A stretch of DNA of 64,000 nucleotides from Branchiostoma floridae (lineage: Eukaryota; Chordata; Leptocardii; Amphioxiformes; Branchiostomatidae): NCBI RefSeq assembly GCF_000003815.2, contig NC_049990.1:19449258-19513257 (forward strand). The letters are read 5' to 3'. Under the pieces are notes generated by a model. The model was not told the DNA's origin. It searched no databases and saw nothing but the letters and a program-made list of their open reading frames with translations. Of the stretch, positions 1-13,900 are shown in pieces. The position numbers and the translations under genes were made by a program. The first letter of the stretch is position 1; the number at the start of each line of letters is the position of its first letter.

Positions 1-22
1 ACCAACCTCTGCTTGGAGAGTA
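1..22. repeat. End of a TIR element, mostly outside the window
   Basis: CCTCTGCTTGGAGAGTA is the right terminus of the element family found complete at 1816-2349. The remainder lies before the window. Confidence 0.6.
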
Positions 23-599
23 GGTAACTTAGCTCAAGGGAAGTACATTCCAAAGCTGACGGGGGCGGTTCATGAGCGCAGCAGGTTGTCATTATCTGAT
101 GGTTCGGTCCCTTTGTCAAGAACCCATTCCGAGGCCTATTTTTGCCCATAATCCGAGCAACATTTTCCGGACCCTTTCTGTAATCAACCAGTATTTCTAT
201 TGTTGCCCGGTAACCGTTAGGTGCATCTTGAGAGTTTCCCGGTAAGCTGGCGACGGCACAAAGAAACACATGGAACGCTCACATGCGGCGACGCACACAT
301 CCCGTACAATTATGGAAGAACAGCCCCGGCTGAAACCACTATACTCTACTCTAAGTCTAAAGCAAGTGACTGTAGAGTGCATTTGCGATTCTCTCTCCCT
401 CTCGTAGCTGGGAGATAAGAAGCTTTTCATGAATTGTTTATTTCAGTCCCTTTTTTGTTGCTTATTTTATTTATCTATCGGTTGGCAGTTCAGTACGCAC
501 AACCAGGGCTGACTCTCCAAATCCTGAGCACTATGTGTACTTCTTTCAATTCAACCGGCATCTTTATGTGATAAAGCCTAAAGCCTGAGCTGAAGTGGT

Positions 600-960
600 C
601 AACTGAAGTGGTCGGTGGAAGTTTCTGCGTGTAACATAAGCACTGTGTCATATGCGGCTGTTGAATCATCTGGTATTCATCAATCACTTTCTCTGTGTAT
701 CAAAAGTGTTCAGGCTGTTTCCAGGGCCTATACAGCCCGACTCCTCTAGTCTTATCCTCCGCAGTGATAATGTATTCCAAATGCGAGACCAGATTACTCA
801 AACATAACTATACTTTTATCGATAATATTTTGTTGTTGTTTGTATGTAGCCTCTTAGCACTATTGTCTATATAGCTATTAGTTGTTATTGATTGTCAGGC
901 ATTGTACCTTCGTTGTGCGATTGTTGAGTAATAAATTCATTCATTCAAATTCATCGATTC
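600..960 (+). repeat. Possible 3' tail of a LINE
   Basis: The stretch ends in AATAAATTCATTCATTCAAA. Short tandem tails of this kind are common at the 3' end of CR1/L2-type LINEs. No coding motif was seen upstream, so the call is weak and the left boundary is arbitrary. Confidence 0.3.
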
Positions 961-1815
961 AAGCTACACCCCCTCGGCTCTCGGGCCAACATGCCTCAAA
1001 GGAATCTCTACAGCAACCTAACAGCGCCCTGACACACACGCTCCAAGCAGAGGTCAGGCTCCGCGGCTGCGAGGCTTCAACAAAAGGGTACAAAATAGAA
1101 AGCCCGATAAAAACGTTAGACCCCGTTAGACCCTGATAGATATCAAGAAAACGGTACAAAATAGAGGAATGTTTAGGTCTTTTACTAGTTTTAGTTGTCT
1201 GGCAGACTCCAGCTTTTCTGCTTAATAAGAAGGCGACGAAAAGAAAACTTGACTTAATAATATCTAAACAATGTGGACCGCATTCTCTTGGTATAAATCA
1301 GCTTGATTTCTAAGCTATTAAACTTGATGATTACTGTACTCAAAAGACCCCTCTCCCCTCCGAACTACACATCATCCTTCTGTCATTCTGTCTGTCAGGC
1401 ACGACAGTCGAATATGGATCAAATAGTAACAGATCAACACAATTCAACACATAAAAATTATTATATATATTCTCCGAACTGTGTGAATGAACGCAAGTCT
1501 CTCCCGCGGACCTGCCGTGTGTCTATTTCCGACCTTTCCCTGTCATGGTTGAGTTTCGAAGATAAACATCTCACTCCTGGCTGCTCTGTTTATCACATCT
1601 CCATGTGGGTGTTTTATAGTCTCCAAGCAGATGTTACGGTGACGAAACGGCGGAAATTATCCATGGCCAAATATGGCATAAAGAGCCAGTATTCATCAAG
1701 CAGATATTACCAGAAAATCGGGTCGGTTGTTGATCAAAATACTTTCATCTAGCCCAAACATTGGCCTCTTAAAATCTGATAAAATTTTTCGCTTGCGCTC
1801 CGGGCAGCCGGTCTG

Positions 1816-2349
1816 TACTCTCCAAGCAGAGGTTTGTTTGTTTGTGCCTTTATTTCGACTCGATAAATGGTTAGACTCCGGCTGGTTTTAACCGTTTTTT
1901 AGTCATTTTTGTCGGGCCTTTTTTAACGACTTTGCGCAGTGCAAGGCCATCGATCACTTCTAGGCACTGAACTATGCTCACTGTGGCGGCATCTCTTCTC
2001 CCTAAGTCAGAACAAGTTCGACTAACTGATTCAATAGTGCAATAGGCAAAGTAGGGATACGAGGCTGCTTGGGAAATTCCCTACCCCATTTTGCCGGAAT
2101 GGTTTGATCCACTCACACCGGGAAGGTCCCCTACTCTATTAGATAATTGTGGCGGGTACTTTTACGTGCCGGGGTGTGACTCTCCCCTGACACGGGGCCT
2201 CCATTTAACGTCCTATCCGAGGGACGGGATATTTCTATTTTGTATTGTTTCTTGAGGTCCGCCCGCCCAAACCCGTTTATATAGGTTTCAACTTTGCCAG
2301 TATAAAATAGAAAGCCCGATAAAAACTACTAACCTCTGCTTGGAGAGTA
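1816..2349. mobile_element. Non-autonomous TIR element with 5-bp target duplication
   Basis: The ends are inverted copies of TACTCTCCAAGCAGAGGTT, followed inward by inverted TTTTTATCGGGC-like blocks. GTCTG flanks both sides (1811-1815 and 2350-2354). Related end motifs (CTCCAAGCAGA) lie at about 1037 and 1619. The internal 27-bp motif ending GCCCGATAAAAAC recurs at about 1090. A low-AT block at 2150-2230 looks like a common interspersed repeat. No transposase is present. Confidence 0.75.
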
Positions 2350-2354
2350 GTCTG

Positions 2355-5300
2355 TCCGCACAATGGCAAGGTTTCTCCTTCGTGACCTAAATTTACGTAC
2401 TCGACAAACAGAGCTCAGCCGCAATTTCACCACCAAAATCTACGTGGAGAGTATTTTCACGGGCATTGGCGTTTAATTAGTGCCTGGTTTATATATTTTT
2501 AGGTCGTGTTTTCGCTTCTACTACGTTCTTGTGGCCGGCGGGGTGTACCATTTCACATGTGTTTGAGTCGGGAGTCCAGTCACTGCGCATCGCTGGCTCA
2601 AAGTGAAAACCTGTTTCTTTCCCAAAAAATATACGAGAGAACTGCTAGGGTCTGCGAAGAAGGCTACCACCAGTACATAAGAATGGAACGGTATTTATCC
2701 ACGTTCCGTATTACCTTCTGTAACCCATGATCTACGTAGTACATGTGTTATTTGTGAAGGTTGCAAAACAAAACATTAGCAGAAGCAAAAGCTTACGTTG
2801 GTACAGCCAAGGTACAGCAGAGTTATTTTATATATAGAGGAAGTGAACCTCAGATTTGTGAGGTCGACATTAATTGTCCAGAAGGGAGTTGGTTTTGTAA
2901 TTTCCAAACAGATTCCTAAAACAAAATCGCACGTTCGTCTGTCAAACAAATTGGCACTGCCACGCGAAACGGTAAGCTTCGAGCAGACGTGGAAAGGCGA
3001 GACCTTAAGAAAAACGTTTTCAAGCTCCCTTACCGCCGGCCACTGTATGCTGAATATGTGAGTTTCAAATGATAGAAGGATGGCGATTGGCATAGCAAAC
3101 CTGAAATCGGGGAGTTTGAAAAGTTACGGTTTGGCTTTTTCATATTCGCTTCCAAATTACTAGTACCCACTGGCCTGCCCATGTTAGAAATAAGGACAAA
3201 CAAAACCATGTGCATCTCTTAGCAGGTAACTTCCTTATGCTATGGTCACATTCAAAATAAGCACCCGGTAGATCAGTTTTCGGGAACGATAAATATGTTA
3301 TGACGACAACCAAACATGTAACCGCAAATAGGGGGTTGAATAGTATAAAGGATGACGGGAGAACGCCCCGACAGGGCCTTTCACTTTTAGATTTATTATT
3401 TACCAGGCGCAGAAAAGGGGCGCAACTCACTCACACATCACGCCATTTGTGTTACTCTCCACTCTTCGCCAGTCACATTTCCGACTACTTCTATATCTGC
3501 TTAGAGAGTGTATCTGTGTCAGTGTGTGTCTGTTTACGGATATTTGTGGCCAGCATAACTTTGAGCCTTTAAATGGATTGTAATGACATTTTGTATGTGG
3601 GTATTTGTTATTTCGACGTTCAATGTCAACTTTGTTAACGTTTCTTTTGGCCATCTGAGCACTCCTCTGTGGTTGCCTCGTTATTATGTTGATGACGTTA
3701 TTTCAAAATCACTGTGCCTGCATTGGAGGACGTACGTCTAAGTATTGCTCACTCCCTTATCGTCTATGATTTGCAAACAAAGTTTTCCTTTCCTTTCTAT
3801 TCCTTTTTTTTTACACAAAACGGACTCTTGTTTAGTTATTAAAAGGTTACCGTGTAAACGAAACAACGTGCGTTATCTCGCAGGTACGACCTAACGACAT
3901 GTCAAACAACATGCTGACGCACCAAACCAATTGTGAAATACATGTGCTTCGAAAATTTAAAAAAATCGGTGAAAGTAGGCTAAGATTAGGTCCAATAAAT
4001 AACATGCGTTTAGTCGTCGACTGTATTTTCAAAAGCACATTTCCCCAGTAGCAGTACTGCAAACACACTTTTCTTTGCATTGCCTTTTTCAGTATAAACC
4101 GTGGCAGCGGAAATCGATTGGCGCGTAATTGTTATTCATTTAATTATGTCAATATATCCTATGTGGGTCTGGAACGATGCAATGTGAAAATGTTTTAGAA
4201 ACTGGCAATGGTCAAAAGTATAGAGATGCAGGGCGCAACTGATTCACAGGACTGCATGGTTATTTTCGTTGCCCTTTGGATCATACAAGCACACACGCTC
4301 ACGTTATCTCTTTTATTAATGTATGAAGTATTAAAATAATGTTATTCCTTCTCAACTCAGATCATCTGTTCAGTGAAGTCGCCGAAAGACAGGGACACGT
4401 GAAGACAACAACACCGAAACAGCACCTCGAAATACTTCCTGGCTCAGCGGAGATGTGCGACCTATACGACGCTCAAAAATAGAGACGGGGCAGAGACAGG
4501 CATCTGTAAAGAGCTTGACCGTCTGTTGGAAGAGGAGCTCGAAAGTGTCGAGGTGAAAAGTTGTGCTCCAAAATATACTACATATTGGATGGGTTCACAG
4601 ACCTGCCTAGTTAAATTTCTGTATGGTTATTACTAATAGACTTTCTTTTGTTGTAATGAGGATGACATCATGTCATGTTGTAAAATTGTAAATATGATGC
4701 AATTGTCATTACTTAGATCGCCGTCTAAAGATCAACTGTGGGGGAGAGGAAGCTTGTAGGTGGAAATAAAGGCCGAGGACGCTCTCGTGGTGCCCGTGCA
4801 GGCGGAAGATGACGTGGTCGAGTAGCTAGATTGAGACCTCACCGCTCTGCTGTTAAAGTCTCATTTCTTTAAATCTTAGCCAAAATGTATTGCATGGTCT
4901 TTATTTTCTGTTATTCAGTAGCCAATTGTTCGTGCTTTTGTATTTCATAGTATCAGTGCCATCAAACATACCATGATGCTTTTCTTGTAGATAGTAGCAT
5001 AACGGATACGTGCAGAATTGAAAAAACAGTTTAAATGAAGTACCTTTTGAATTGTAAATATCGATAGACCTGTGCTTGGTTTGGATATCATATACTGTAA
5101 GTGAAACTGTCTATATCATCTCAAAGGGAAAAGGAAACCGTTAAATGAATTTATCATATTTATTTTCGTTTAAGCTATGTTTTGGGCAGAGATCTAGTCA
5201 CGTGTAACCATGGAATAGTAACTATGGCTTTATCATGTTCATTTATTTATATTCATAGGAGCGTCTGGAATATATGACATGTAATATAGAACTCTTCTTG

Positions 5301-5390
5301 CATACTTATTGTCGATGACCTGAGTGTAATGGACTATAATACACTGATCAAAAGTTCACTTTGTTGTGGGTGTGTCATATAAGTAAAACT
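2355..5390. other. No supported gene
   Basis: Mostly AT-rich sequence with short unsupported ORFs. At 4365-4551 a stretch with splice-like borders has a short open frame rich in Glu, but no family is recognisable. At 4762-4809 a short Arg/Gly-rich reading ends in TGA. Neither is called. Confidence 0.5.
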
Positions 5391-5459
5391 GTATATCGTA
5401 CCTCACCTTGTTCACGTCAGGACGGGCCCGTGTCCCCATGTGTCAGGTCGGGTGAGAAA

Positions 5460-5945
5460 CTCCAAAGTGCCGGACTTGAACTTCCTCTGGTGTCGGACTT
5501 GATGGAGGAACACCACTGTGGTGTCGGACTTGCCCTCTCGTGGAGACAGAGTGCCCCTTGTGTCGGCCTTGGCGAGGGGAGTTCCCTCGTGTAGTACCTG
5601 AAGACAGCCAGCGTGCCCCTAGTATGTAGGACTTGCGAGGGGAGTCCCCTCGTGCTGGAACTGGAGACAGCGTGCCCCTTGTGTCGGCCTTTGCGAGGGG
5701 AGTTCCCTCGTGTAGGACCTGAAGACAGCCAGCGTGCCCTTATGTAGGACTACGAGGGGAGTCCCCTCGTGCTGGAACTCCTACCGCGGATTTGACGAGG
5801 GGAGTCCCCTCGCGTAGTGGTTGTTGACGTTAAGGCGAGGGGAGTTTCCTCGTTAACCCCATAGATCTAAGTCTCAATGGCTGTCCTTTTGATTTTGTGG
5901 CAGTCACACGAGGGGAGTTCCCTCGTTACCCCAGAGATCTAAGCC
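5460..5945. repeat. Degenerate tandem region with seven regularly placed 17-nt palindromes
   Basis: CGAGGGGAGTCCCCTCG or a one- or two-base variant occurs at 5573, 5636, 5694, 5753, 5796, 5836 and 5909. Between the early copies lies a degenerate unit of about 60 bp with CAGCGTGCCC and TGTCGG or TGTAGGAC. Each palindrome can form a hairpin with 8-bp arms around one base. Confidence 0.75.
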
Positions 5946-6181
5946 TCTAGAGTTCACTTTTTAAATTTTTCTGTGTCTTTAATTTTTGATATCACAGTCT
6001 AAAAGGCTTTGATTTTAAGTTTTGTCGTCTTGATATTTCAATATTCAAGACGAAAAAAGGGGAATAAATTAGATTTTCCCCTTTAGATTTGGATCGTGTT
6101 GTATGTATTGTTACAAAAATTGTAAAATGGCCTTATATTGTACAAACCCATTGAAAAAAAAACGGTTTTTGTTATTTCATT

Positions 6182-6571
6182 TTATCCTAGTCTAACATGT
6201 AGAATAAGAGCGGTATAGTTTATTTTATACAGCACAAATAAAATCAGCTCTTTCATGCTTCCAAGTACGCATGTGCAGCGATAGGAATTGTGGGTAACAC
6301 ATCGAATGTGATGGCCCTTGGGACAAAAACAAACAACGTCTGCACATTGTTCTGCAAATTGAGTCAATGGTCGATACTGTGTTTGATACCATGTCGGAAG
6401 TGTGAGAAAGCTTATAAATATACAAATTTTACTTTGTTGCCACTGTTGCCTGCTCTCGTGATAGAATCCTACACCGTGTGGCTCGGCAGGGAGCTGCGCC
6501 TCGATGACATCCTCTCCCTCAACTATCACATGCAGCTCGTTTCCGCTCTGATCTGTAGCCAAAATGCCGAT
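6182..6571 (-). CDS. Terminal exon(s) of the LRP-like gene, end uncertain
   Basis: The exon enters in phase 0 and completes the last propeller blade ([10 protein letters not shown]). The same frame stays open to a TAA at 6182, passing a Cys-rich stretch ([12 protein letters not shown], then SYRCTC) that could be part of another EGF-like module. An alternative is an in-frame 81-bp intron at 6432-6352 (donor GTAAAATTT, acceptor TTTGCAG), which keeps the same frame after it. An AATAAA on the minus strand near 6218-6223 could serve as the poly(A) signal. The propeller end is firm; what follows about 6433 is tentative. Confidence 0.55.
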   Translation of the reverse strand: MGILATDQSGNELHVIVEGEDVIEAQLPAEPHGVGFYHESRQQWQQSKICIFISFLTLPTWYQTQYRPLTQFAEQCADVVCFCPKGHHIRCVTHNSYRCTCVLGSMKELILFVLYKINYTALILHVRLG

Positions 6572-7885
6572 CTATACGGTGGAGGAAAAGCGTGACAATG
6601 CAGAAATGAAACGAACATAGTCAAAATGTATAAGAACAAAACAAGTGGAGTCTCGGCTGTAAATAATTTCATCACGTTTAAAAATCATTGGCTAACTTGA
6701 ATGTTCTTTTTTAACAATCAGGATCCATATACAATCGACAATCGACGTTTCGGTGACCATCTGTCACCTCTCTCATGGCTATACTAAACATATGACAACA
6801 CGATACGTTTGGAACCGCATATATGGCAGTTTTTTACGTTTGGAACCGCATTGTTAGCAGCGCCACCTTAGTTGCAGTGTGGGATAGTACCACACAGAAC
6901 TTCAACGAGGAAGGTAACAGACGGTTACCAAAACGCAGGCTGATGATTTTACATAGATCCTGGTTGTAGATAAAGATGCTTTTATCCAGTATGGGTAACG
7001 ATTCATGTAGAAGAAGGATTATGAATGTCGGTCAAATTGTCAAACTGCCTCATTCACATAACAAAAACCGTCGACCTTTGGTCATCGTGAAAATATCTTC
7101 TGTCGAAGTTTTGACGCGTAACTTTCAGCATAAATAGTGTAGATAAATCGAGATGATATACGTACCCCATCAAACGCAATGTCGAAGAAACTTGTGCCCG
7201 GGGAGTAGCGGTAAACACTCTGGGTTCCGCTATCCAGGTCTAGGGAACCAATGATGTCAACTCCGCTGTCGGCCCAGTACAGCCTGGCGAGGAAATACAG
7301 TTAGCATTTAGCGATCTTTGCTCGTACAGAATAGTCCAAAGTTTTGAATAGCTGTGACAGAGCCGGATGATGTTATACTAGTAGCATAGCGCGATTCATT
7401 ATGTGATCTTTATCAACAACACATGATAGTTTGTCATTGTTGCTAGCCTGAGTGCTGTAATAGTTTGTCGTGGCTCTCATACTCTCCCCTATTCTTACTA
7501 TGATGGCACCAAGGCTTTCGGGTTGCGATAGTATATTTAAAAAGTGGATTGCTGTACCTGTTTCTGACATAGTCGATGACCATCCCATGAGGACGTTGGA
7601 TGTTGTTGCTGACCAGTACCGTCCTGGCCTGACCGGACAGCGTCGCTCGCTCGATCTTTGGTTCAAGACCCCAGTCACTCCAGAACATCTGCCTGAAAGG
7701 TAAATACGAACATAAACTACCTCGTTTGATACTTAGAAAATATATTTCGTTAAAAACAAGTTATTTTGGTGGTGTCATGGTTATGGTGTCTGGCCCAGAA
7801 CCCGGAGGGACTGTTGGCCCCTTGTGAAAAACATTTTGTTTCACCACTGACTGACTGACTGACTGACTGACTGACTGACTGACTG

Positions 7886-7917
<32 letters not shown>

Positions 7918-10900
7918 ACGGACGGACGGACGGACTCACTCACTCACTCACTCACTCACTCACACTCACTCACTCACTCACTCACTCACTCACACTCACT
8001 CACTCACTCACTCACTCACTCACACTCACTCACTCACTCACTCACTCACTCACTCACTCACTCACTCACTCACTCACTCACTCACTGTGTATGTGTGCAA
8101 ATGGGTACCTGACTTCGGTTAGGGGGCAAAAGGCGGTGGAAGGAGAAGGTTAGGCTCCGCCTTCCAACACCATGCCCTAAGAATACATACAATTGATAAC
8201 AGTCCACTGCACCTACATGTAGGCCCCAAAAGCTATCAAACTGCCTTTGCCTTTACCATTTACGTATTATCTGTGAAGAAAAAATGATTTTATGTTTGCC
8301 ACAGACGTCTATAATCGTTCATAACATTAGCATTTTAAACAATACATAATCTATCATACCCTCTACTTGGATGTACAGCGATGCCCTGTGGCCTATCCAA
8401 ACCCGTTTGCACGACCACGTGACGATGGGAGGAGTTGGTGTTGAAGAGCCCGATCCAGTTGTAGTACGCGTCGGTGTAGTACAGGTTCTGGTTCAGCCAA
8501 TCAACAGCCAGGCCTTGGATTGCAGATGACGTCCCTCTCAAGATTGTTGTTGCTGATGCGTCGTTCAAGAAGTCGACCTAATGAATTCGACAAATCATGA
8601 AACAAAGAAATTTTTAATATGAAAGCTTATATTATGCAATTTTGGAACGTTTTGATCCAAAATATTAAAGCAAAATGCATTTGTCCTCATCAAGTATTTG
8701 ACTCACTTTCTTCGTCACAATGTTTGACACGTGACGTCAGAAGTGTCAGTGGATAAACAGTGAGTGTAAGTCGATACCGCCCACCGTCTCTCGAGTTGTG
8801 AGATCTACACCATCAATTTTCTCAAATTTCTCTTTCCCTCCTAACAAAACTGAGTTTACCGTACTACCAGATCCTTTGTCTTATTTATGGCTGGAAGGGG
8901 AATTTGAGGGTAAAAGTTGAGCTGTGTTCCAACACAAGGAAACACTCAACATGAATTTTCAGTCTATCTCTCCGACCTTCATAATATCTGTCTGATCCAC
9001 TGCACTTACTCTAAGTAAACCGGAAACATAATGACGTCACTGGTGAATCAAAAGTAGCAGATAGACGGAATATACCACTGTCATCGTTCAGACAGGGTTG
9101 GGATGGGCATATTTGTTGGACAAATAGACAAAAGCTTACCGTACCAATAGACGAATGCTTTACCTTATGAATAGCTTTCAGACCAGCGTTGGCCCAAAAC
9201 ATCTGTTGGTTCCGGACATCGAAATCCAACGCAGTCAAGGCAGACGGTGGATTGACACTATTAAAAAAAATACTTTCATATTTATACAACCACCACATGA
9301 AAGTTCATCACAGAGATGTTTGTGTAACAAAAAGGGAATATTATGTTACAACTTTCAACTCTATATCCGTACACAAAATAAAGCTCTTGCCAACAAGCTT
9401 TCGATCAGTCTTCCGACCGAAACGAGATCCGATACCAACTTCTAAGCACCTTTGACCCTTTGTTGACGTCAAACTTCCGGTCTGGATGTGTGACTTAGGT
9501 TTTGGGTCATTTCAATTTGATAAGGATCAGAGGACTAATCGAAAGCTTGTTGGTAAGCGCATCATTTTGTGTACGGATATTGAGTTTAAAATTGTAACAT
9601 AATGTTGACTACGTATACCGTTGTAGATGAAATTACATTAAAAAGAACTGTTTACAAGGGATGCATTTTGCCAAATGAGAAAAAAAAGTAGAATCGTACC
9701 TGAAAATATGTTTTGTTGTTAGGGTAGATCCTATGCCATCCCGAATAGTTGTGCTGTTACCGGGCAACATTTCCACAATGTTTATGTTCGTAACTTGGTC
9801 ACGGCGTATCCAGACGATACTTGGTTCCGCAAGAACTGATGACGCGCACACAAAAAGAATTGACGTCAGTATCAACCACCAGTAACATGTCGTAGGTTAT
9901 CTATACAAATAGCCGTGATCCAAATAACGGCATCTCATGTTGGAAAGAAGCTGGAGTAAGAACCTTAGTTTTGTTTTGGTACTTGTTATTGCTATTCATT
10001 TCTAGCAAAACAGAAGAATGCCTACCTAATTGTTGACACGTGACGTCATCATCCTGGAGTCTCCAGCCGTTCTGACAAGCACACGTCCTCCCTCCAGGCC
10101 TGGCCAGGCACAGATGTTGACATCCTCCGTTCTGGTTGCTGCATGCTAAAATGGCAGTAAAGTCATATCTTTAGTATGTACAATCAAAAATACAAGATAA
10201 TGCAACATGTCTCGGACTTGGGATGGCAATGGGAGAAAGGTGGTATACCTGTGACCACACCAAATGTTCGGCCATTATTTATAGACAAGAGAATGATACA
10301 TTGGAATACAACACGACGTTCACGGCCCTACGAAGGACGAAAGTAGATATGCATGATTCTTGCCATACGATCACATTTGCAACGGTGGGATGTAGCCCCG
10401 ACAGAGCTCTGAATCCAAAAACTTGACCCAATGGACTGCCAGTAGGGTGTTTTTACGATTAGATTACTGCGCCTGTATTTGTCACCGGGTCCCGGGTTGA
10501 TTTTTTTGGGGCCCGCCGTGCCCCAAAACAGACCGTTAGCCATTTTCAGCTCGCGCACACTTCTCGGCGCTTGGGATAACACCTACTTCACAATACAATG
10601 CAACTTACCGTTAGACACTGTTTGATCCTGTCCTGATTTCATGAGATGGATCCCGCCTGGACGACTAAAGCCCGACCCAATGTAGTCATGAACTCCGTTC
10701 GTCTTAGAAGATCTGAAAAATACAATACATTGCTACTAAAATAAAACACATCCTGCAGCTCCAACAAAAGTAACTAGAGGGATCAAACTTATTCCACTCC
10801 TTTCCGACTACGCGAGCTACTTACCAATTGAGAATTGTGACCATAGCTTGTCCAGAATATCACATATCATATGACATTAGAATGCAGTACCGTAAAAAGC

Positions 10901-13900
10901 TGTCGGTGGCATAATCTGGTTGTTTCTTTTTTTTTACCAACCCAAATCAACATAAAGATGTAACATCTATCTGCGATTTCTTGACCAATACTGTCATTTC
11001 AGTTGTACTTATTTGTCAAACAGAAATACGCAGCCGAAAACATAACTTCTTGACGAAGATATCTACGAACAAATTCTACAACAAACATCAACAGTACTCT
11101 GTGGCAATATGGTTGCACATTCACAGCCCAAAACTTTTGTGTTAGCTGCGTAATAGCGTGACTGAGTGGTTAAATTCTGACTAGTCCCTAGTTATTACCA
11201 GCAGTTTCAAATGAAGACTTTTTTTACCTGATTATACTCCGAACGTTCCACGCTGTCCAGTACAAGTGTGTGTCGTCCACAGCTATGCCGAAGAAATGGA
11301 GTGGATGTTGATAAAAGAACAGCCGCCTATCATAGCCGTTTAAGTCTGAGCTTTCAATCTTGTAGGTTCTACCGTCACACCAGTACAGACGTTGGGCTAA
11401 TGAATCATCGAAAAAAAAAACTGTTATTCAAAACAAAGTTTGACAGACAAGAAATGGATATGTAGGGTATCGCGAAACCATTAAAATCATAACACATTCG
11501 CTACAAACATTATATTATTAATAACAACATATATACATCTTTACTTACCTGATTTATCCAAAGTAAGTCCATTTGGCCATAATAGCTCGGCGTTGACCAG
11601 TGTAGCCCTTCCGGTCCCGTCCATAGCCGCCCGCTCTATCTTGGCCTGAGCTCCCCAGTCTGTCCAGTACATGTACCTATCGGAAAATACAAATGACGGC
11701 ATTATGTCTGACAAAAACTAAGAGGAAAAATGTGTACAAATATGAACTTTAAAAACATATTAAGACAAATACTGATTTTAATATTTCCAATATAACGTTA
11801 AGTCAACAGTAACATATTCCATCAAAATGTTTGAAAACAATAACAATAACAAAAATATGATGATCTGCATATATGAACACTATGTATATTATACTTTCTT
11901 AACTAGACATGTTACCTTTCTGGGAATATTTCAGCAACCAGAAAGTCAGTATTTTCGAGAAAATACAGGATGTTCTCTTCCCACTAGTAATTGGCAGTCA
12001 AGCTACTCGCACACAAAACTATACCACTAGGCTCGCCCCTGAGGCGTCACCAAAAAAACAAATTGATGCAACTGGATTCATTCATGGAATTACTTTTATG
12101 GAACTCACCATAAAAAATTTGTTTTCCCTACAGGAGTGACAATTCTTCAATACACGTATGTTTTGGCTGGAAAGTGTTAAAACAAAGACTCACCCATTTT
12201 CTGGATCAAGGACGATTGCTCGCGGTTGGTCAAGCTGCGTTGAAAGAACGTTTCTGAAATGTTTCCCGTCCATTCTTGCCACTGATATGGCATTGCGGTC
12301 TGTATCCGTCCAATAGACGTTTCCTCCTGGTATGTCAAGGGCTAAGCCGTCTGCAGCTGTAAAAGCAAAAAAAAAAAAAAAAATAGTGAATAGATTTTAA
12401 AGGTAGAAAGAAATGTAGATGAAATTTTAAAAATCTTAAAATATAACTTTTTTTCCATTTTATGTTTTTTTTTAGTTTTTTTTTTTTAGTGTTATTTAGG
12501 GACAGCTGTATGTACCAGATTCTAAAGATTTCTGCACTTCTTATTCTACTCGCTTGGCGACGTTTTTGTCCACTCAAGACTTAGTTTACCGGTTAGTCGC
12601 CGAAAGAAATGAAGAAAAGTCACTAAATAAGAATCTATACATATGTACATGATAGGTGAGACATAGTGCTTTATTATATTATAAATTACTAACCACTGCA
12701 ATGGATGTAAAAGCAATACTTTTAGTGCCTGTAAATTTTTGAATTGAACAGTATACCACATCAAAGTCAAAGTTAACTTACTAATGGCGTTCGAAGTGAC
12801 TATGGCTTCCATCCCTGTTCCGTTCAGATATGCTCTCTGGATTCTATGCTCAGCTACATCTGTCCAGTAGACGTAACCGGAAGTTGCGTCATAGTCCACT
12901 GCGACGGGATTGGACAGAGGACCAAACGGAAGCGTTTCGTTTGACCCTGTTGTTGGGTTGACCTTGTAGATTGCTTTATTCAAGAGGTCAGCAAGAAGTA
13001 TGGAATCCACTGAGGTCCCAGATGTAACTAATAGATAGAGAAAATAACAACACACGATTAAGGTACAAAATACAATCATGTATTAGCCACTGAAGTTTAA
13101 CCTCAATGATTAGCCATTTATCTTTAAATAAGCGAGCATGAACTACAATTTAGTTTAGAACGATCTACTTCAAAGTACATATTGCTGACTTCTTGCACAA
13201 GTTAGTGACACTCAGAATAGTTTAGCTTGCCGGTAAGTAGTCAGAGGCAAGTATCTAATAACAGCATACTATTAGTTTCTTGCACGGCTACATTTGAACA
13301 ACGCGCGCGATAATAGATTGCTTTATGACAACACGCATTCTAACATTTCCCGTACTTGACAATGCTTTCTATACAATCAACGTCATTTACTCTGCAAGCT
13401 ATATTACTCTGTCTGACAAGGACGCCCCCCCTATCTCCCACTACTTGGCTTGTCTCAAATGACAGAACTGTCAACAGAAAAATATCATATCAACTTTAAG
13501 AAAATCATTTCCTGTACGGAAAATGGCACATAGCATACATTGACATGGTCATTGGTTTTTCTAAGACTGCTTTAGAAATGGAACCATATTCCACACAGCA
13601 ATAGACATGCGGAAACCTTTACATCTAATAAAAGAGGAACTAAGTTGGAAAAGGTTTTAAATATTTCTTTTTGATTATTTCTTTTGGCTTGTCTTTAATT
13701 AAAGAAACATTTGCAAGTGTATCATACGGTTGATAAAGACATGCTTATGTAACGTCACTGCTGCGTTATAGCATATTAGGGGTGGTTCATTTTTGACGGT
13801 TGAGGCAAGAGGGTTTCAAACCTTTAGGGCAAAGGTAAATCCACCATGTTTGTAGGTGACATTTGCCCCCGACGTATTGTTACTTGACAGGTAAGTCGGT

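Noticed and set aside
1303-1752. 149-codon plus-strand frame
   Set aside because: No recognisable domain; it contains a copy of the CTCCAAGCAGA transposon-end motif and lies next to a TIR element.
1816-2349. ProtoRAG/Transib-type element because of the 5-bp duplication
   Set aside because: The terminus TACTCTCC lacks the CAC(T/A)-type heptamer and there is no coding region to support it.
4365-4551. Possible coding exon with splice-like borders
   Set aside because: The best frame opens with a stop just upstream of a Gln/Arg-rich start, no family is visible, and no partner exon was found.
4760-4810. Arg/Gly-rich C terminus like that of Sm proteins
   Set aside because: Only about 13 residues look convincing and the upstream frame is closed by stops.
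7761-7943. Ser-Gln-Val repeat protein
   Set aside because: It is only the translation of the CTGA/CGGA microsatellite.
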